Made by a program: the position numbers and the translations under genes. The notes beneath the pieces are model-generated. The model had not been told where the DNA came from. It was given only the letters and a program-made list of their open reading frames with translations, and made no database searches. Below are positions 33,648-42,294 of a DNA stretch of 64,000 nt, piece by piece. The first letter of the stretch is position 1; every line of letters begins with the position of its first letter. Source of the stretch: JAKACA01 sp049510975 (GTDB taxonomy: Bacteria; Actinomycetota; Acidimicrobiia; Acidimicrobiales; Bog-793); the NCBI GenBank assembly GCA_049510975.1, contig JBEKYM010000021.1:1-64000 (forward strand). The letters are read 5' to 3'.

Positions 33648-34433
33648 TCAGCCCGCAGCCAGCTCGACGGCGGCGTCGGCCGCCAGCCAGAACAATTGCT
33701 CACGGACGTCATGGGCCTTCACCCAGCCGCGGTGATCCCAGTCGGTCCCCGCCAGGCTGTCGCCGGCATAGAGCAGCTGGCCGAAACAGATGCCGCGGAA
33801 GCGTGCCAGGGCGATGAGGGCGGAAGCCTCCATCTCGACGGTGATGCAACCTTCGGCCCGCCGCCGCGCCACCTTGGATCGGGTCTCCCGGTAGAAGGCA
33901 TCCGTCGTCCAGCTCATCCCCGTCGTGTGGGGCACGCCCCAGGCACTGAGCAGCGTCTCCAGCCGAGCGACGACGGCGGCGTCGGCTTCCACGGTCCGCG
34001 ACGCCTCGAGGTAGTGATACGACGTTCCCTCGTCTCGCAGCGCCGATGAGACGACGACGACGTGACCGAGGGCGAGGTCCTCGGCGAGGGCGCCGCACCC
34101 GCCGCAGGCGACAATCGTCCGGCACCCGCCCTCGATGACCTCCTCGACGAAACCCACCGACAGCGGAGCCCCGAGCCCCGGCTGGAAGAACGCCAGCCGC
34201 GTGCCGCGGTGCTCGATCTCCCAGACGTCGTGGCGGCCGTGCTCGGCGGTGAGATGCGTGACGAGGAGGGCGTCCTGCTCGGCGGCGACCCGTCCGACGA
34301 CATCGCCGAAGAAACACGCCACGCCGACCGCCGGGATGTCCGGCCGCACTTTGGCGCCGCTGCCGAAGTGCGACGACGGTTCGATCATCGCCTGCCGGTC
34401 GGGATCGAACTCGGTGAGGGGGATGTCGGTCAC
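33648..34433 (-). CDS. Nucleoside phosphorylase (PNP/UDP family)
   Basis: 261-residue family-1 nucleoside phosphorylase. It shows GRHDVWEIEHRGTRLAFFQP, the phosphate-side IVACGGCGAL near residue 108, and EMEASALIALARFRG near 200, where the ribose-binding glutamates of uridine/purine phosphorylases lie. Base preference is unclear, though the closest look is to uridine phosphorylase-like proteins. Its GTG overlaps the TetR stop by 4 nt, so the two are co-transcribed. Confidence 0.87.
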   Translation of the reverse strand: MTDIPLTEFDPDRQAMIEPSSHFGSGAKVRPDIPAVGVACFFGDVVGRVAAEQDALLVTHLTAEHGRHDVWEIEHRGTRLAFFQPGLGAPLSVGFVEEVIEGGCRTIVACGGCGALAEDLALGHVVVVSSALRDEGTSYHYLEASRTVEADAAVVARLETLLSAWGVPHTTGMSWTTDAFYRETRSKVARRRAEGCITVEMEASALIALARFRGICFGQLLYAGDSLAGTDWDHRGWVKAHDVREQLFWLAADAAVELAAG

Positions 34434-35014
34434 GACGGACCCGGGAAGTACGCCCGCTCCACGAGCGTCGCCAGCGTCGGGGTCAGGCGCCGCGGCTCGA
34501 TGCGCGAGACACGGCTCGAGACGTAGAACGACGAGCGCTCGACGAGGAGAAAGAGCAGGGCGGCCCTCGTGGCGAGGTCGTGGGAGCCGGTATCTCTCCC
34601 CTCGGTGTGCACGAGCGCATCAGCGGTGTGCTCGAACATGGCGCGCACGGCGGCGACGGAGCGATCGCGCAGCGGCGACTCCGCCGGGCTCGTCAATTCG
34701 GTCCAGGCCCGGATGACGCCGCCGTAGCGGTCGTTGAGGCTCTGGTACTCGAGTAACAGCTCGGTGATCTCGGCACGACCCGGTGGGCTGCCGAGGGCGC
34801 CGAACGCACCGATGGCGTCGCGCATCTCCCGACCGCAGGCGCGGCTCAGCTCCTCGTACAGCTGCTCCTTGCCCGTGAAGTACCGGTAGAAGCTCGCCCG
34901 CGACGTGCCCGAGGACCGGATGACGTCGTCGACGGTCGCTTTGGCGTAGCCCCGCGCCGCGAAGACTCGCTCGCCGGCGGCCAGCAGCTCGGCGCGGACG
35001 TCACCTTCGGCCAT
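34430..35014 (-). CDS. TetR-family transcriptional regulator
   Basis: 194-residue regulator with N-terminal helix-turn-helix AKATVDDVIRSSGTSRASFYRYFTGKEQLYEEL (seen in two parts, residues 24-56) and a helical ligand domain. It is divergent from the acyl-CoA synthetase operon and carries a 15-bp palindrome in between, so it probably represses that operon in response to an acyl-CoA. It does not show the sequence I remember for KstR or KstR2. GAAGAT ends 6 nt before its ATG. Confidence 0.92.
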   Translation of the reverse strand: MAEGDVRAELLAAGERVFAARGYAKATVDDVIRSSGTSRASFYRYFTGKEQLYEELSRACGREMRDAIGAFGALGSPPGRAEITELLLEYQSLNDRYGGVIRAWTELTSPAESPLRDRSVAAVRAMFEHTADALVHTEGRDTGSHDLATRAALLFLLVERSSFYVSSRVSRIEPRRLTPTLATLVERAYFPGPS

Positions 35015-35066
35015 CGTCCGATCTTCCCACGCCGCAGCGGACGGCGACGGTCCGTCGAGGGGCGGT

Positions 35067-35081
35067 CGGGACTCAGTCCCG
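35067..35081. promoter_or_regulatory. Candidate TetR operator (15-bp palindrome)
   Basis: CGGGACT-C-AGTCCCG is a perfect 7+1+7 palindrome in the 209-bp gap between the divergent TetR and acyl-CoA synthetase genes, the size and place expected for a TetR-dimer site. Confidence 0.55.
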
Positions 35082-35209
35082 GCGTCTCGGGCGGCGGCTC
35101 GGAAGCTCGGATGCTTGGGTAGCGGCGGCTCGGGAGATCGAGAGCGTGGAGCAGTCGGAGCCGCCCGAGAACATGACAGCTGCGTCTCGTGGAGGCACCG
35201 GCCGACTGG

Positions 35210-35215
35210 TAGCGT
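35210..35215 (+). promoter_or_regulatory. -10 element of the acyl-CoA synthetase operon
   Basis: TAGCGT with 8 nt to the GTG at 35224. It supports this start over the upstream in-frame GTG at 35146. Confidence 0.45.
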
Positions 35216-35223
35216 CCCGGGCC

Positions 35224-36825
35224 GTGAGCGCATCGCCCTTCGACGCACGCACGATGTGGGACCTCGTCGCCGCCCGTTCCGAAGCGTCCTTCGACCGCCC
35301 GATGTTGCGCGACGCCGCCGAGCGAATGTTGACCTTCGGCGACTTCGCCGCCTCCGCCGAGCAAGTCGCTGCCGGGCTGCACTCCATCGGAGTCGGGGCA
35401 GGAACGCCGGTGACCTGGCAGGTCCCCACGACGATCGAGACGATCGTGCTCTCGGCCGCCCTCTGCCGCCTCGGAGCCTTGCAGAACCCCATCTTGCACA
35501 TCTACCGCGAGCACGAAGTGACCGCCGCCATCCGGGGCACGCGGCCGAAGGTCGTCATCGTGAAGCCGCACTGGCGCGGCATCGACTACGCCGCCATGAC
35601 CGAGTCCGTGCTGGTCGGCCTTGGCTACCCGGCGGCGCGTTGGGACGGCGACGGGGGCGACGCTGCCGGCGCCGGCGAGCGCCCCGTCGTGCTCGACATC
35701 GACCACCTCCCGATCGGTGACCCCGCCGGGCTCCCGGCTCCGCCGACGGCCGAGGGCGACCCCGTGCGCTGGATTTACTACACCTCCGGCACCACTTCTG
35801 AGCCGAAAGGTGTCATGCACACTGACGGCACGCTCCTCGCCGGCGGCCGCGGTCTGGCGCTGGCCCTGCAGCTGAGCGAGACCGACATCGGGTCGATCGC
35901 CTTTCCCTTCGCCCACATCGCCGGCCCGGACTACCTCGTGACCATGCTGCTGTGCGGCTTCCAGGCCGTCGTACTCGAATCCTTCGTGCCCGCCGAGGCC
36001 GTCGAGGTGTATCGGCACCACGGTGTCACCATGGCGGGCGGGTCGACGGCGTTCTATCAGGCGTTCCTCGCCGAGCAGCGGAAGAGCCCCGGTGCGCCCG
36101 TGATCCCGACGCTTCGTGCCCTCTCGGGAGGCGGCGCCGCCAAGCCACCGGAGATCTTTCACGCCGTGCTCGCCGAGATGGGCGTGCGCATCATCCACGG
36201 CTATGGCATGACCGAGATCCCGATGATCTCGATGGGGAGCCCGGCCGACAGCGACGAGCAGTTGATCACGACCGAGGGCGCTCCCGTCGACGGGGCGGAG
36301 ATCCGCATCGTGACGGCTGAGGGTGCCGTGGCGGTTCCCGGCGGCGAGGGCGAGGTTCGGGTGCGCGGCCCCATGGTGTGCAAGGGCTACACCGATGCCA
36401 CCCTCACGGCCGAGGCCTTTGACGACGACGGTTGGTTCCGAACCGGCGATCTCGGCTATGTGCGGCCCGACGGTCACCTCGTGCTCACCGGTCGCTTGAA
36501 GGACGTCATCATCCGCAAAGGCGAGAACATCTCGGCTCGGGAAGTGGAGGAGCTCGTGTACGCCCATCCGAAGATCGGCGACGTCGCCGTCATCGGCCTG
36601 CCCGACAGCGAACGAGGCGAGCGCGTGTGCGCCGTCGTCGAGCTGGCGGCCGGAGCCGGCGAGCTGACGCTCGACGAGCTGGCCGAGTACCTCGGGACCC
36701 GCGGCCTCATGCGCCAGAAGATCCCCGAGCAGCTCGAGATCCTCGACGCCCTCCCCCGCAACGAGACCCTCCGCAAAGTGCTCAAGTACCAGCTGCGCGA
36801 ACGTTTCAGCGAGCCGGCGCCATGA
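35224..36825 (+). CDS. Acyl-CoA synthetase (AMP-forming)
   Basis: Activates a carboxylic acid to its CoA ester through an acyl-AMP. The 533-residue ANL enzyme has the P-loop YYTSGTTSEPKGVMHT near residue 185, IIHGYGMTEIPM near 325, and WFRTGDLGYVRPDGHLVLTGR near 405. RKGENISAREVEE follows, and the C-terminal lysine is in NETLRKVLKYQLRE. The chain of DUF35, thiolase-fold and dehydrogenase genes behind it suggests a branched or steroid-side-chain acid. Substrate not determinable by eye. Confidence 0.9.
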   Translation: MSASPFDARTMWDLVAARSEASFDRPMLRDAAERMLTFGDFAASAEQVAAGLHSIGVGAGTPVTWQVPTTIETIVLSAALCRLGALQNPILHIYREHEVTAAIRGTRPKVVIVKPHWRGIDYAAMTESVLVGLGYPAARWDGDGGDAAGAGERPVVLDIDHLPIGDPAGLPAPPTAEGDPVRWIYYTSGTTSEPKGVMHTDGTLLAGGRGLALALQLSETDIGSIAFPFAHIAGPDYLVTMLLCGFQAVVLESFVPAEAVEVYRHHGVTMAGGSTAFYQAFLAEQRKSPGAPVIPTLRALSGGGAAKPPEIFHAVLAEMGVRIIHGYGMTEIPMISMGSPADSDEQLITTEGAPVDGAEIRIVTAEGAVAVPGGEGEVRVRGPMVCKGYTDATLTAEAFDDDGWFRTGDLGYVRPDGHLVLTGRLKDVIIRKGENISAREVEELVYAHPKIGDVAVIGLPDSERGERVCAVVELAAGAGELTLDELAEYLGTRGLMRQKIPEQLEILDALPRNETLRKVLKYQLRERFSEPAP

Positions 36826-37265
36826 CGGCGGCCGTCGCACCCGAGGGCGTTCCCGTCATCAGCGGCTGGTTCACGACCGGCACGGCGCCGGCGCTGCTGG
36901 GCACGCGCTGCAGCGAGTGCGGAACGGTGTTCTTCCCGCCGGCGACCGGGCTGTGCGCCAACCCCGGCTGCCGCGGCAGGGAGCTCGTCGAGACCGAGCT
37001 CTCACGCACCGGGACGGTATGGAGCTGCACGGACGCCCGTTACCAACCTCCTCCGCCGTACGTCGCCGCCGATCCCTACGAGCCGTTCGCCATCGTCGCC
37101 GTCGAGCTCGCAGCCGAGCAGCTCGTCGTTCTCGGCCAGGTGGCAAACGGCTACGGCGTCGACGACGTGTCGGTCGGAGCGAGCGTCGAGCTCGTCGTCG
37201 AGACCTTGCACGAGCTCGACGGCGTGCCCCAGCTGGTCTGGCGTTGGAAGCCGGTGGCGTCATGA
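36822..37265 (+). CDS. OB-fold/Zn-ribbon (DUF35) acyl-CoA-associated protein
   Basis: 147-residue protein with an N-terminal rubredoxin-like zinc ribbon (CSECGTVFFPPATGLCANPGC; cysteines C-x2-C and C-x4-C, residues 31-50) and an OB fold. DUF35 domains act as partners of thiolase-fold enzymes, as in the Ltp2-ChsH2 aldolase that removes propionyl-CoA from steroid side chains. It overlaps both neighbours by 4 nt, which fits a stable complex with the next gene product. Confidence 0.88.
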   Translation: MTAAVAPEGVPVISGWFTTGTAPALLGTRCSECGTVFFPPATGLCANPGCRGRELVETELSRTGTVWSCTDARYQPPPPYVAADPYEPFAIVAVELAAEQLVVLGQVANGYGVDDVSVGASVELVVETLHELDGVPQLVWRWKPVAS

Positions 37266-38452
37266 CTGCAGACGTCGCCGTCCTCGGCGTGGGCATGCAC
37301 CCGTGGGGCAAGTGGGGCCGGAACTTCGCCGACTACGGCGTGGAGGCTGCGCTCGCCGCCCTCGATGACGCCGGCGTCGACTGGGCGGACATCGACTTCG
37401 TCGCCGGCGGCGAAACCGTCCGCAACGGCTACCCCGGCTACGTCGCCGCCTCCACGTTCGCGCAGGCGCTCGGCTGGAACGGCGCTCGGCTCGCATCTGC
37501 CTATGCCGCTTGTGCTTCTGGGGCCCAGGCACTCGAGGCCGCCCGTACTCGCATCCTCGCCGGACTGTGCGACGTGGCTCTGGTGGTGGGTGCGGACACG
37601 ACACCGAAGGGGTTTCTTGCGCCGAGTGCCGGCGAACGCTGGGACGACCCGGACTGGCTCAGGTTCCGAGTCCTCGGGGCGACCAACCCGACGTACTTCG
37701 GCCTGTATGCCCGCCGGCGCATGGACCTCTATGGCGCCACCGAGCGTGACTTCGCACAGGTGAAGGTGAAGAACTCCCTCCACGGGCTCGCCAACCCGAA
37801 CGCCCGCTACCGAAAAGCCGTCACCCTCGAGGAGGTGCTCGCCTCGCCCGTCGTGGCTCACCCCCTCCATCTGCTGGAGATCTGCGCTACGTCCGACGGC
37901 GGAGCCGCTGTGGTGGTGTCGTCGATGGAGTACGCCGCTCGGCTGGCGGCGCCATCGCCGGTCCGCATCCGGGCGATCTCGACGGTGTCGCCCAGGTTCC
38001 CGAACACCGTCATCGAGATGCCGAACTTCGCCACGGACTCCGCCGCCGCCGTGGCCGTGCCGGACCGCTCGTTCCGCGACTCCATCGCGGCGGCCGCCTA
38101 CGAGGAGAGCGGCGTCGGGCCGGAGGATCTGTCGCTGGCCGAGGTCTACGACCTCTCGACGGCGCTCGAGCTCGACTGGTACGAGAACATCGGGCTGTGC
38201 AAGGCCGGTGAGGCCGAACGCCTGCTGGCCGACGGTGACACGACGCTCGGCGGGCGTGTGCCGGTGAACCCGTCGGGAGGCTTGGCCTGTTTCGGTGAGG
38301 CCGTACCGGCTCAAGCGCTCGCCCAGGTCTGCGAAGTCACCTGGCAGCTGCGGGGACAGGCCTCGGGCCGCCAGGTCGACGATGCCAAGGCGGGCATCAC
38401 CGTGAACCAGGGCCTGTTCGGCCACGGCTCCTCCGTGCTCCTGGCGCGCTGA
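37262..38452 (+). CDS. Thiolase-fold lipid-transfer (Ltp/SCP-x type) protein
   Basis: 396-residue thiolase-superfamily protein. The nucleophile-position cysteine lies in ASAYAACASGAQALEAAR near residue 83. The place of the usual GHPxGATG histidine reads NPSGGLACFGEAVPAQAL, and a histidine follows in NQGLFGHGSSVLLAR at the C-terminus. This pattern is seen in Ltp-type enzymes that act as retro-aldolases or thiolases with a DUF35 partner, which is encoded just upstream. Reaction inferred, not certain. Confidence 0.86.
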   Translation: MTADVAVLGVGMHPWGKWGRNFADYGVEAALAALDDAGVDWADIDFVAGGETVRNGYPGYVAASTFAQALGWNGARLASAYAACASGAQALEAARTRILAGLCDVALVVGADTTPKGFLAPSAGERWDDPDWLRFRVLGATNPTYFGLYARRRMDLYGATERDFAQVKVKNSLHGLANPNARYRKAVTLEEVLASPVVAHPLHLLEICATSDGGAAVVVSSMEYAARLAAPSPVRIRAISTVSPRFPNTVIEMPNFATDSAAAVAVPDRSFRDSIAAAAYEESGVGPEDLSLAEVYDLSTALELDWYENIGLCKAGEAERLLADGDTTLGGRVPVNPSGGLACFGEAVPAQALAQVCEVTWQLRGQASGRQVDDAKAGITVNQGLFGHGSSVLLAR

Positions 38453-38482
38453 GCTCGCCGCATACTCGAGCCCTGCGGCGGC

Positions 38483-39631
38483 GTGGACCTCACCTGGAGC
38501 GACAGCGAGACCGCCTTTCGCGCCGAGGCGCGGGCCTGGCTCGAAGCACACGTTCCGGGCGATCTCGGCTCCGGCGATACGCGGGAAGGTTTTGTCCGCC
38601 ATCTCGAGTGGGAGCGGTTGCTCTGGCGTGACCGTTGGGCGGTCGTGTCATGGCCGCGCCACCTCGGCGGGCGAGACGCCTCCCTGTGGGAGTGGCTGCT
38701 GTTCGAAGAGGAGTACTACCGGGCTGCTGCACCGCAGCGGGTGACGCAGAACGGCATCTTCCTCCTCGCCCCCACGATCTTCGAGTTCGGCACTCCCGCT
38801 CAACGGGAATCGATCCTGCCTCGCATGGCGGCTGCCGAGGATCTCTGGTGCCAGGGCTGGTCGGAGCCGGGCGCCGGGTCGGATCTGGCCGGCATCGCGA
38901 GCCGGGCCGAACGGGTGGAGGGAGGCTGGCGGCTCAACGGCCAGAAGACCTGGACGACGCGAGGCGCCTTCTGTACGCACGTGTTCGGGCTGTTCCGGTC
39001 CGAGCCGGGGTCCGAGCGCCACCGGGGTCTGACCTACCTGCTCGTGCCCTTGTCGCTGCCAGGGGTGACGGTGCGAGGACTCGGGCGGCTCGACGGCGAC
39101 GAAGGCTTCGCCGAGGTGTTCTTCGACGACGCTCTCCTGCCTGACGAGTCACCGTTCGGAAGCTGGGTCCTCGGCGAGCCCGGCAACGGCTGGGCCGTGG
39201 CGATGGCGACGACCGGCTCGGAGCGAGGCCTCACGCTGCGCTCGCCCGGCCGCTTCACGGCTGCGGCGCACCGTCTCGTCGACCTCTGGAACGAGACGGG
39301 CCGCGGTGACGGAGCCGTGCGCGACCGGATCGTTCGAGCGATCATGCGTGCGGAGGCGTACCGGCTCTTCACGCTGCAGTCGGTCACGGCGCTGGCCGCC
39401 GGCGGCTCCGTCGGAGCGGAATCCTCCATCAACAAGATCTGGTGGTCCGAGCTCGACGTCGAGCTGCACGCCTGCGCCCTGGAGCTGCTCGGACCGGAGG
39501 CGGAGCTGGAAGGCCCGTGGTCGAAGGGTTGGCAGTTCTCCCTGGCGGGACCGATCTACGCCGGCACGAACGAGATCCAGCGCGACATCGCCGCCGAGCG
39601 GATCCTCGGGCTGCCGAGGTCGCGGCGCTGA
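38483..39631 (+). CDS. Acyl-CoA dehydrogenase, large subunit (FadE31-like)
   Basis: 382-residue FAD enzyme with VVSWPRHLGGRDASLWEWLL, CQGWSEPGAGSDLAG near residue 132, LNGQKTWTTRGAF and IYAGTNEIQRDIAAERILGL. It resembles, from memory, FadE31 of the mycobacterial HIP pathway. The following gene encodes a shorter dehydrogenase, so a heteromeric (alpha2beta2) enzyme is likely, as known for actinobacterial steroid dehydrogenases. GTG start lies 30 nt after the thiolase gene. Confidence 0.88.
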   Translation: MDLTWSDSETAFRAEARAWLEAHVPGDLGSGDTREGFVRHLEWERLLWRDRWAVVSWPRHLGGRDASLWEWLLFEEEYYRAAAPQRVTQNGIFLLAPTIFEFGTPAQRESILPRMAAAEDLWCQGWSEPGAGSDLAGIASRAERVEGGWRLNGQKTWTTRGAFCTHVFGLFRSEPGSERHRGLTYLLVPLSLPGVTVRGLGRLDGDEGFAEVFFDDALLPDESPFGSWVLGEPGNGWAVAMATTGSERGLTLRSPGRFTAAAHRLVDLWNETGRGDGAVRDRIVRAIMRAEAYRLFTLQSVTALAAGGSVGAESSINKIWWSELDVELHACALELLGPEAELEGPWSKGWQFSLAGPIYAGTNEIQRDIAAERILGLPRSRR

Positions 39632-40617
39632 TGCGTTTCGAGTTCACTTCCGATGAGCTGGCACTGGCGGAAGCCGTCGGTGCCTTGCTGGCAGCCGTCT
39701 GCCCGCCGGCGGTCGTACGAGCCGCCTGGTCGGCGCCGGCTGGATCGCTCGACCGGACGGCCTTCGGGGCACTGACCGACATGGGGGTCTTCGACGTCCT
39801 CGTACCCGTCGGCGCCGGCGGCCTCGGCCTGGACTGGTGCTCGCTCGTGCTCGTCCTCGAGACCACCGGCCGGTTCGCCCTGCCGGGGCCAGTGGTGGAG
39901 ATGGCAGCCGTCGTGGCGCCGCTCGCCGGGTCGATGCTGCGTTCGCATCCCGGCCCACCGGTCGTCAGCGTGTCGCTGGCCGGTGCCCCGGCCGTCTGCG
40001 GCGCCGATGCCGACTTTGTCGCTGTCGACCACGAGGGTGCGCTGCTGCTCCTCCCGCGGGCAGCGGTGGCCGGCCGGGTGCTCGCGAGCGTCGACGGCGC
40101 TCGCCGTCTCCTCGCCATCGAGGCCGTCGACGCCGCCGCCGGCGAGGTGCTGGCGGAGGGACCGGCAGCCCTCGAGGAGGCCCTCGACCGCGCCGCCCTC
40201 GGTGCAGCCGCCCAGCTGATCGGACTCTCTCAGACCATGCTCGACCTGACCGTGGCCTACGTCGCCGACCGCCATCAGTTCGGCGTGCCCGTCGGCTCGT
40301 TCCAAGCGGTCAAACATCACCTGGCCGGCGCCCTCATGGAGCTGTCCTTCGCCCGTCCGGCTGTCTACCGGGCTGCGTGGTCGTTGTCGGCGTCGGACCC
40401 GGATTCGGCAAGTCACGTCTCGATGGCCAAGGCGATGGCGTCCGATGCCGCCGGCGTCGTCGGGCGGGCGGCCCTGCAGTGCCACGGTGCCATCGGCTAC
40501 ACCGTCGACTACGACCTCCACCTCTTCCTGAAGCGGGCCTGGGCGCTCTCGCAGTCGTTCGGGTCGGCTGCGTGGCACCGTTCGCGGGCAGCGGGCCGGT
40601 TGGGTCTGGTGGTCTAG
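39631..40617 (+). CDS. Acyl-CoA dehydrogenase, small subunit
   Basis: 328-residue acyl-CoA dehydrogenase homologue, shorter and more divergent than its neighbour, typical of the beta subunits of paired actinobacterial enzymes. Recognisable are VPVGAGGLGLDW, DRHQFGVPVGSFQAVKHHLA near residue 215 and LQCHGAIGYTVDYDLHLFLKR near 287. The ATG shares one nucleotide with the previous stop (TGATG), which supports co-translation. Confidence 0.88.
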   Translation: MRFEFTSDELALAEAVGALLAAVCPPAVVRAAWSAPAGSLDRTAFGALTDMGVFDVLVPVGAGGLGLDWCSLVLVLETTGRFALPGPVVEMAAVVAPLAGSMLRSHPGPPVVSVSLAGAPAVCGADADFVAVDHEGALLLLPRAAVAGRVLASVDGARRLLAIEAVDAAAGEVLAEGPAALEEALDRAALGAAAQLIGLSQTMLDLTVAYVADRHQFGVPVGSFQAVKHHLAGALMELSFARPAVYRAAWSLSASDPDSASHVSMAKAMASDAAGVVGRAALQCHGAIGYTVDYDLHLFLKRAWALSQSFGSAAWHRSRAAGRLGLVV

Positions 40618-40683
40618 GTACTGGCAGGTGGCGGCCGGCGGTGACTGCGAACTCGGCGGCGGCAGATGGAGTAGTACAGGCAC

Positions 40684-41172
40684 ATGACGGTTTCTGCCTA
40701 TGTCGAGCGGCTCCGGCGCCACATCGGCAACGATCTGCTCCTCCTGCCCTCCGTTGCCGTCCTCGTACGCGACGAATCGGGTCGGCTGCTCCTCGCCCGC
40801 CACGCCCACACCGGCCAGTGGGGCACCGTCGGCGGAGCCGTCGAGCCGGGCGAGTCGCAGCAGGAGGCCGCCGCTCGCGAGGCACTCGAGGAGACCGGTC
40901 TCGAGATCCGTCTCGGCGCCCTCGTCGCCGCCGTCGCCGGGCCCGCCTATGAGGTCGTGTACCCGAACGGCGATCGCGTCGCCTACGCCATGGTCGTGTA
41001 CGAGGCGACCGTGAGCGCAGGGATGCCGATGGCCGACGGCGAGGAGATCACCGAGCTCGCTTGGTTCGCGCCGGAGGAGCTCGACTCCGCCGATCTGAGC
41101 GCCTTCGCCCGTGTCCTGCTCGGCGAGATCGGAGTGCTCAACGAGACGGGTTCGTCAACCGATCGAGTGTGA
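40684..41172 (+). CDS. NUDIX hydrolase
   Basis: 162-residue protein with a complete Nudix box GAVEPGESQQEAAAREALEE followed by TGLE (residues 46-69), and a divergent N-terminal segment. It hydrolyses a nucleoside diphosphate linked to an unknown moiety. It lies 66 nt behind the dehydrogenase pair, and its 3' end overlaps the convergent ipdC by 35 nt. TAGTAC precedes the ATG by 6 nt, a poor match to the promoter pattern elsewhere. Confidence 0.9.
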   Translation: MTVSAYVERLRRHIGNDLLLLPSVAVLVRDESGRLLLARHAHTGQWGTVGGAVEPGESQQEAAAREALEETGLEIRLGALVAAVAGPAYEVVYPNGDRVAYAMVVYEATVSAGMPMADGEEITELAWFAPEELDSADLSAFARVLLGEIGVLNETGSSTDRV

Positions 41173-42244
41173 CCGCTGCCTCTTCCATGATGCGGGCGAC
41201 GAGCTCGGCCACGCTCGGGAGCTCGTCGATCACGCCGGCCACTTGCCCTGTCGGCAGGATGCCCGCCTCGAGCTGACCCTCGACGAGGGCCGCTCGGGTG
41301 AGCATCGGCGCGTTGGCCGCCATCGCCGTCTGCGCCCAGGTGAGCTCTCCGTGCCGCTTCATGGCGAGACCCTCCTTCACGAGCGCCGGTAGCGACGTCG
41401 ACGTGAGTCGCCGGAGCCGGAGGGCATTCGCCGAGGCTCGGCCGAGACCGACGCCGGGGAGTGCCCGCTCCAGGCGGTCGACCATTGCCGTGCGGATCAC
41501 TCGCTGGGGATAGCCGTCGACGGCCCGGGTGACGACGGTGTCGCCCACCGCCGCCTGCAAGTAGCGGGTCTTCACGGCATCGGGCACGGTGCTCTCCTTC
41601 GTCAGCAGGAAACGCGTCCCCATCGCCACGCCGGCCGCCCCCCACGCCAGGGCTGCCACGAGCCCCCGCCCGTCGAAGAAACCCCCCGCCCCCACGACTG
41701 GCACGCCCACGGCCACCGCCACCTGAGGCAGGAGCAAGGTCGTCGGGACCGCTCCGGTGTGGCCTCCCCCCTCGTGGCCCTGGGCGATGACGGCGTCCAC
41801 GCCCCACGCCACCACCTTCTCGGCGTGCCGGCGGGCGGCGATCGTCGGCATCGTGCGGACGCCGCCGTCGCGCAGGCGCTTGATGAGGCGCTCGTTCGGG
41901 GCCTGGGCGAAGCTCGCCACGGCGATGTGCTCGGCGAGCAGCAGATCCACGAAACGGTCGATCTCGGCATGGTCGGATCGCAGGTTGACCCCGAACGGTC
42001 GCTCGGTGCGGCTCTTCACCTCGTCGATGGCCCGCTGCAGCTCGTCAAAGGTCATCGTGGCCGAAGCGAGGATGCCGAGGGCGCCGGCCGCGGCCGTCGC
42101 GGACACGAGACGGGCTCCGGCCACCCAGCCCATGCCGGTCTGCACGATCGGCACGTCGATGCCGAAGAGCTCGCAGATCGGCGTGCGAAGGGCCGGGTGG
42201 GCGTGATGGGCGGATTCGGGCTGTTCTGGCGGAGCGTCGGGCAC
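41138..42244 (-). CDS. ipdC: IpdC-like flavin oxidoreductase (nitronate monooxygenase family)
   Basis: 368-residue FMN TIM-barrel enzyme. It has VQTGMGWVAGARLVSATAAA, PFGVNLRSD, GHEGGGHTGAVPTTLLLP and GAGGFFDGRGLVAALAWG, which together fit IpdC (Rv3553), a step in steroid C/D-ring (HIP-CoA) breakdown, better than ordinary nitronate monooxygenases. GTG 42244 is chosen because TACGCT lies exactly 6 nt before it. The reading frame stays open upstream. An N-terminal tail of about 25 residues precedes the domain. Confidence 0.85.
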   Translation of the reverse strand: MPDAPPEQPESAHHAHPALRTPICELFGIDVPIVQTGMGWVAGARLVSATAAAGALGILASATMTFDELQRAIDEVKSRTERPFGVNLRSDHAEIDRFVDLLLAEHIAVASFAQAPNERLIKRLRDGGVRTMPTIAARRHAEKVVAWGVDAVIAQGHEGGGHTGAVPTTLLLPQVAVAVGVPVVGAGGFFDGRGLVAALAWGAAGVAMGTRFLLTKESTVPDAVKTRYLQAAVGDTVVTRAVDGYPQRVIRTAMVDRLERALPGVGLGRASANALRLRRLTSTSLPALVKEGLAMKRHGELTWAQTAMAANAPMLTRAALVEGQLEAGILPTGQVAGVIDELPSVAELVARIMEEAAVTLDRLTNPSR

Positions 42245-42250
42245 GGCGGC

Positions 42251-42256
42251 AGCGTA
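42251..42256 (-). promoter_or_regulatory. -10 element of ipdC (leaderless)
   Basis: TACGCT, then GCCGCC, then GTG at 42244. It is back to back with the maoC promoter in a 50-bp divergent gap. Confidence 0.65.
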
Positions 42257-42282
42257 CCCAGCGGGCGCCGGCCCGACCTGCC

Positions 42283-42288
42283 TACGAT
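42283..42288 (+). promoter_or_regulatory. -10 element of the MaoC gene (leaderless)
   Basis: TACGAT, then CGCGAG, then the ATG at 42295; exact 6-nt spacing. Confidence 0.65.
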
Positions 42289-42294
42289 CGCGAG

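Noticed and set aside
34430..35014. TetR gene as KstR2
   Set aside because: Its helix-turn-helix and ligand domain do not resemble the KstR2 sequence as I recall it, and its palindrome differs from the KstR2 site.
35146..35223. Upstream GTG extension of the acyl-CoA synthetase
   Set aside because: The extra 26 residues are not family-like, and the -10 TAGCGT lies inside them, 8 nt before the GTG at 35224.
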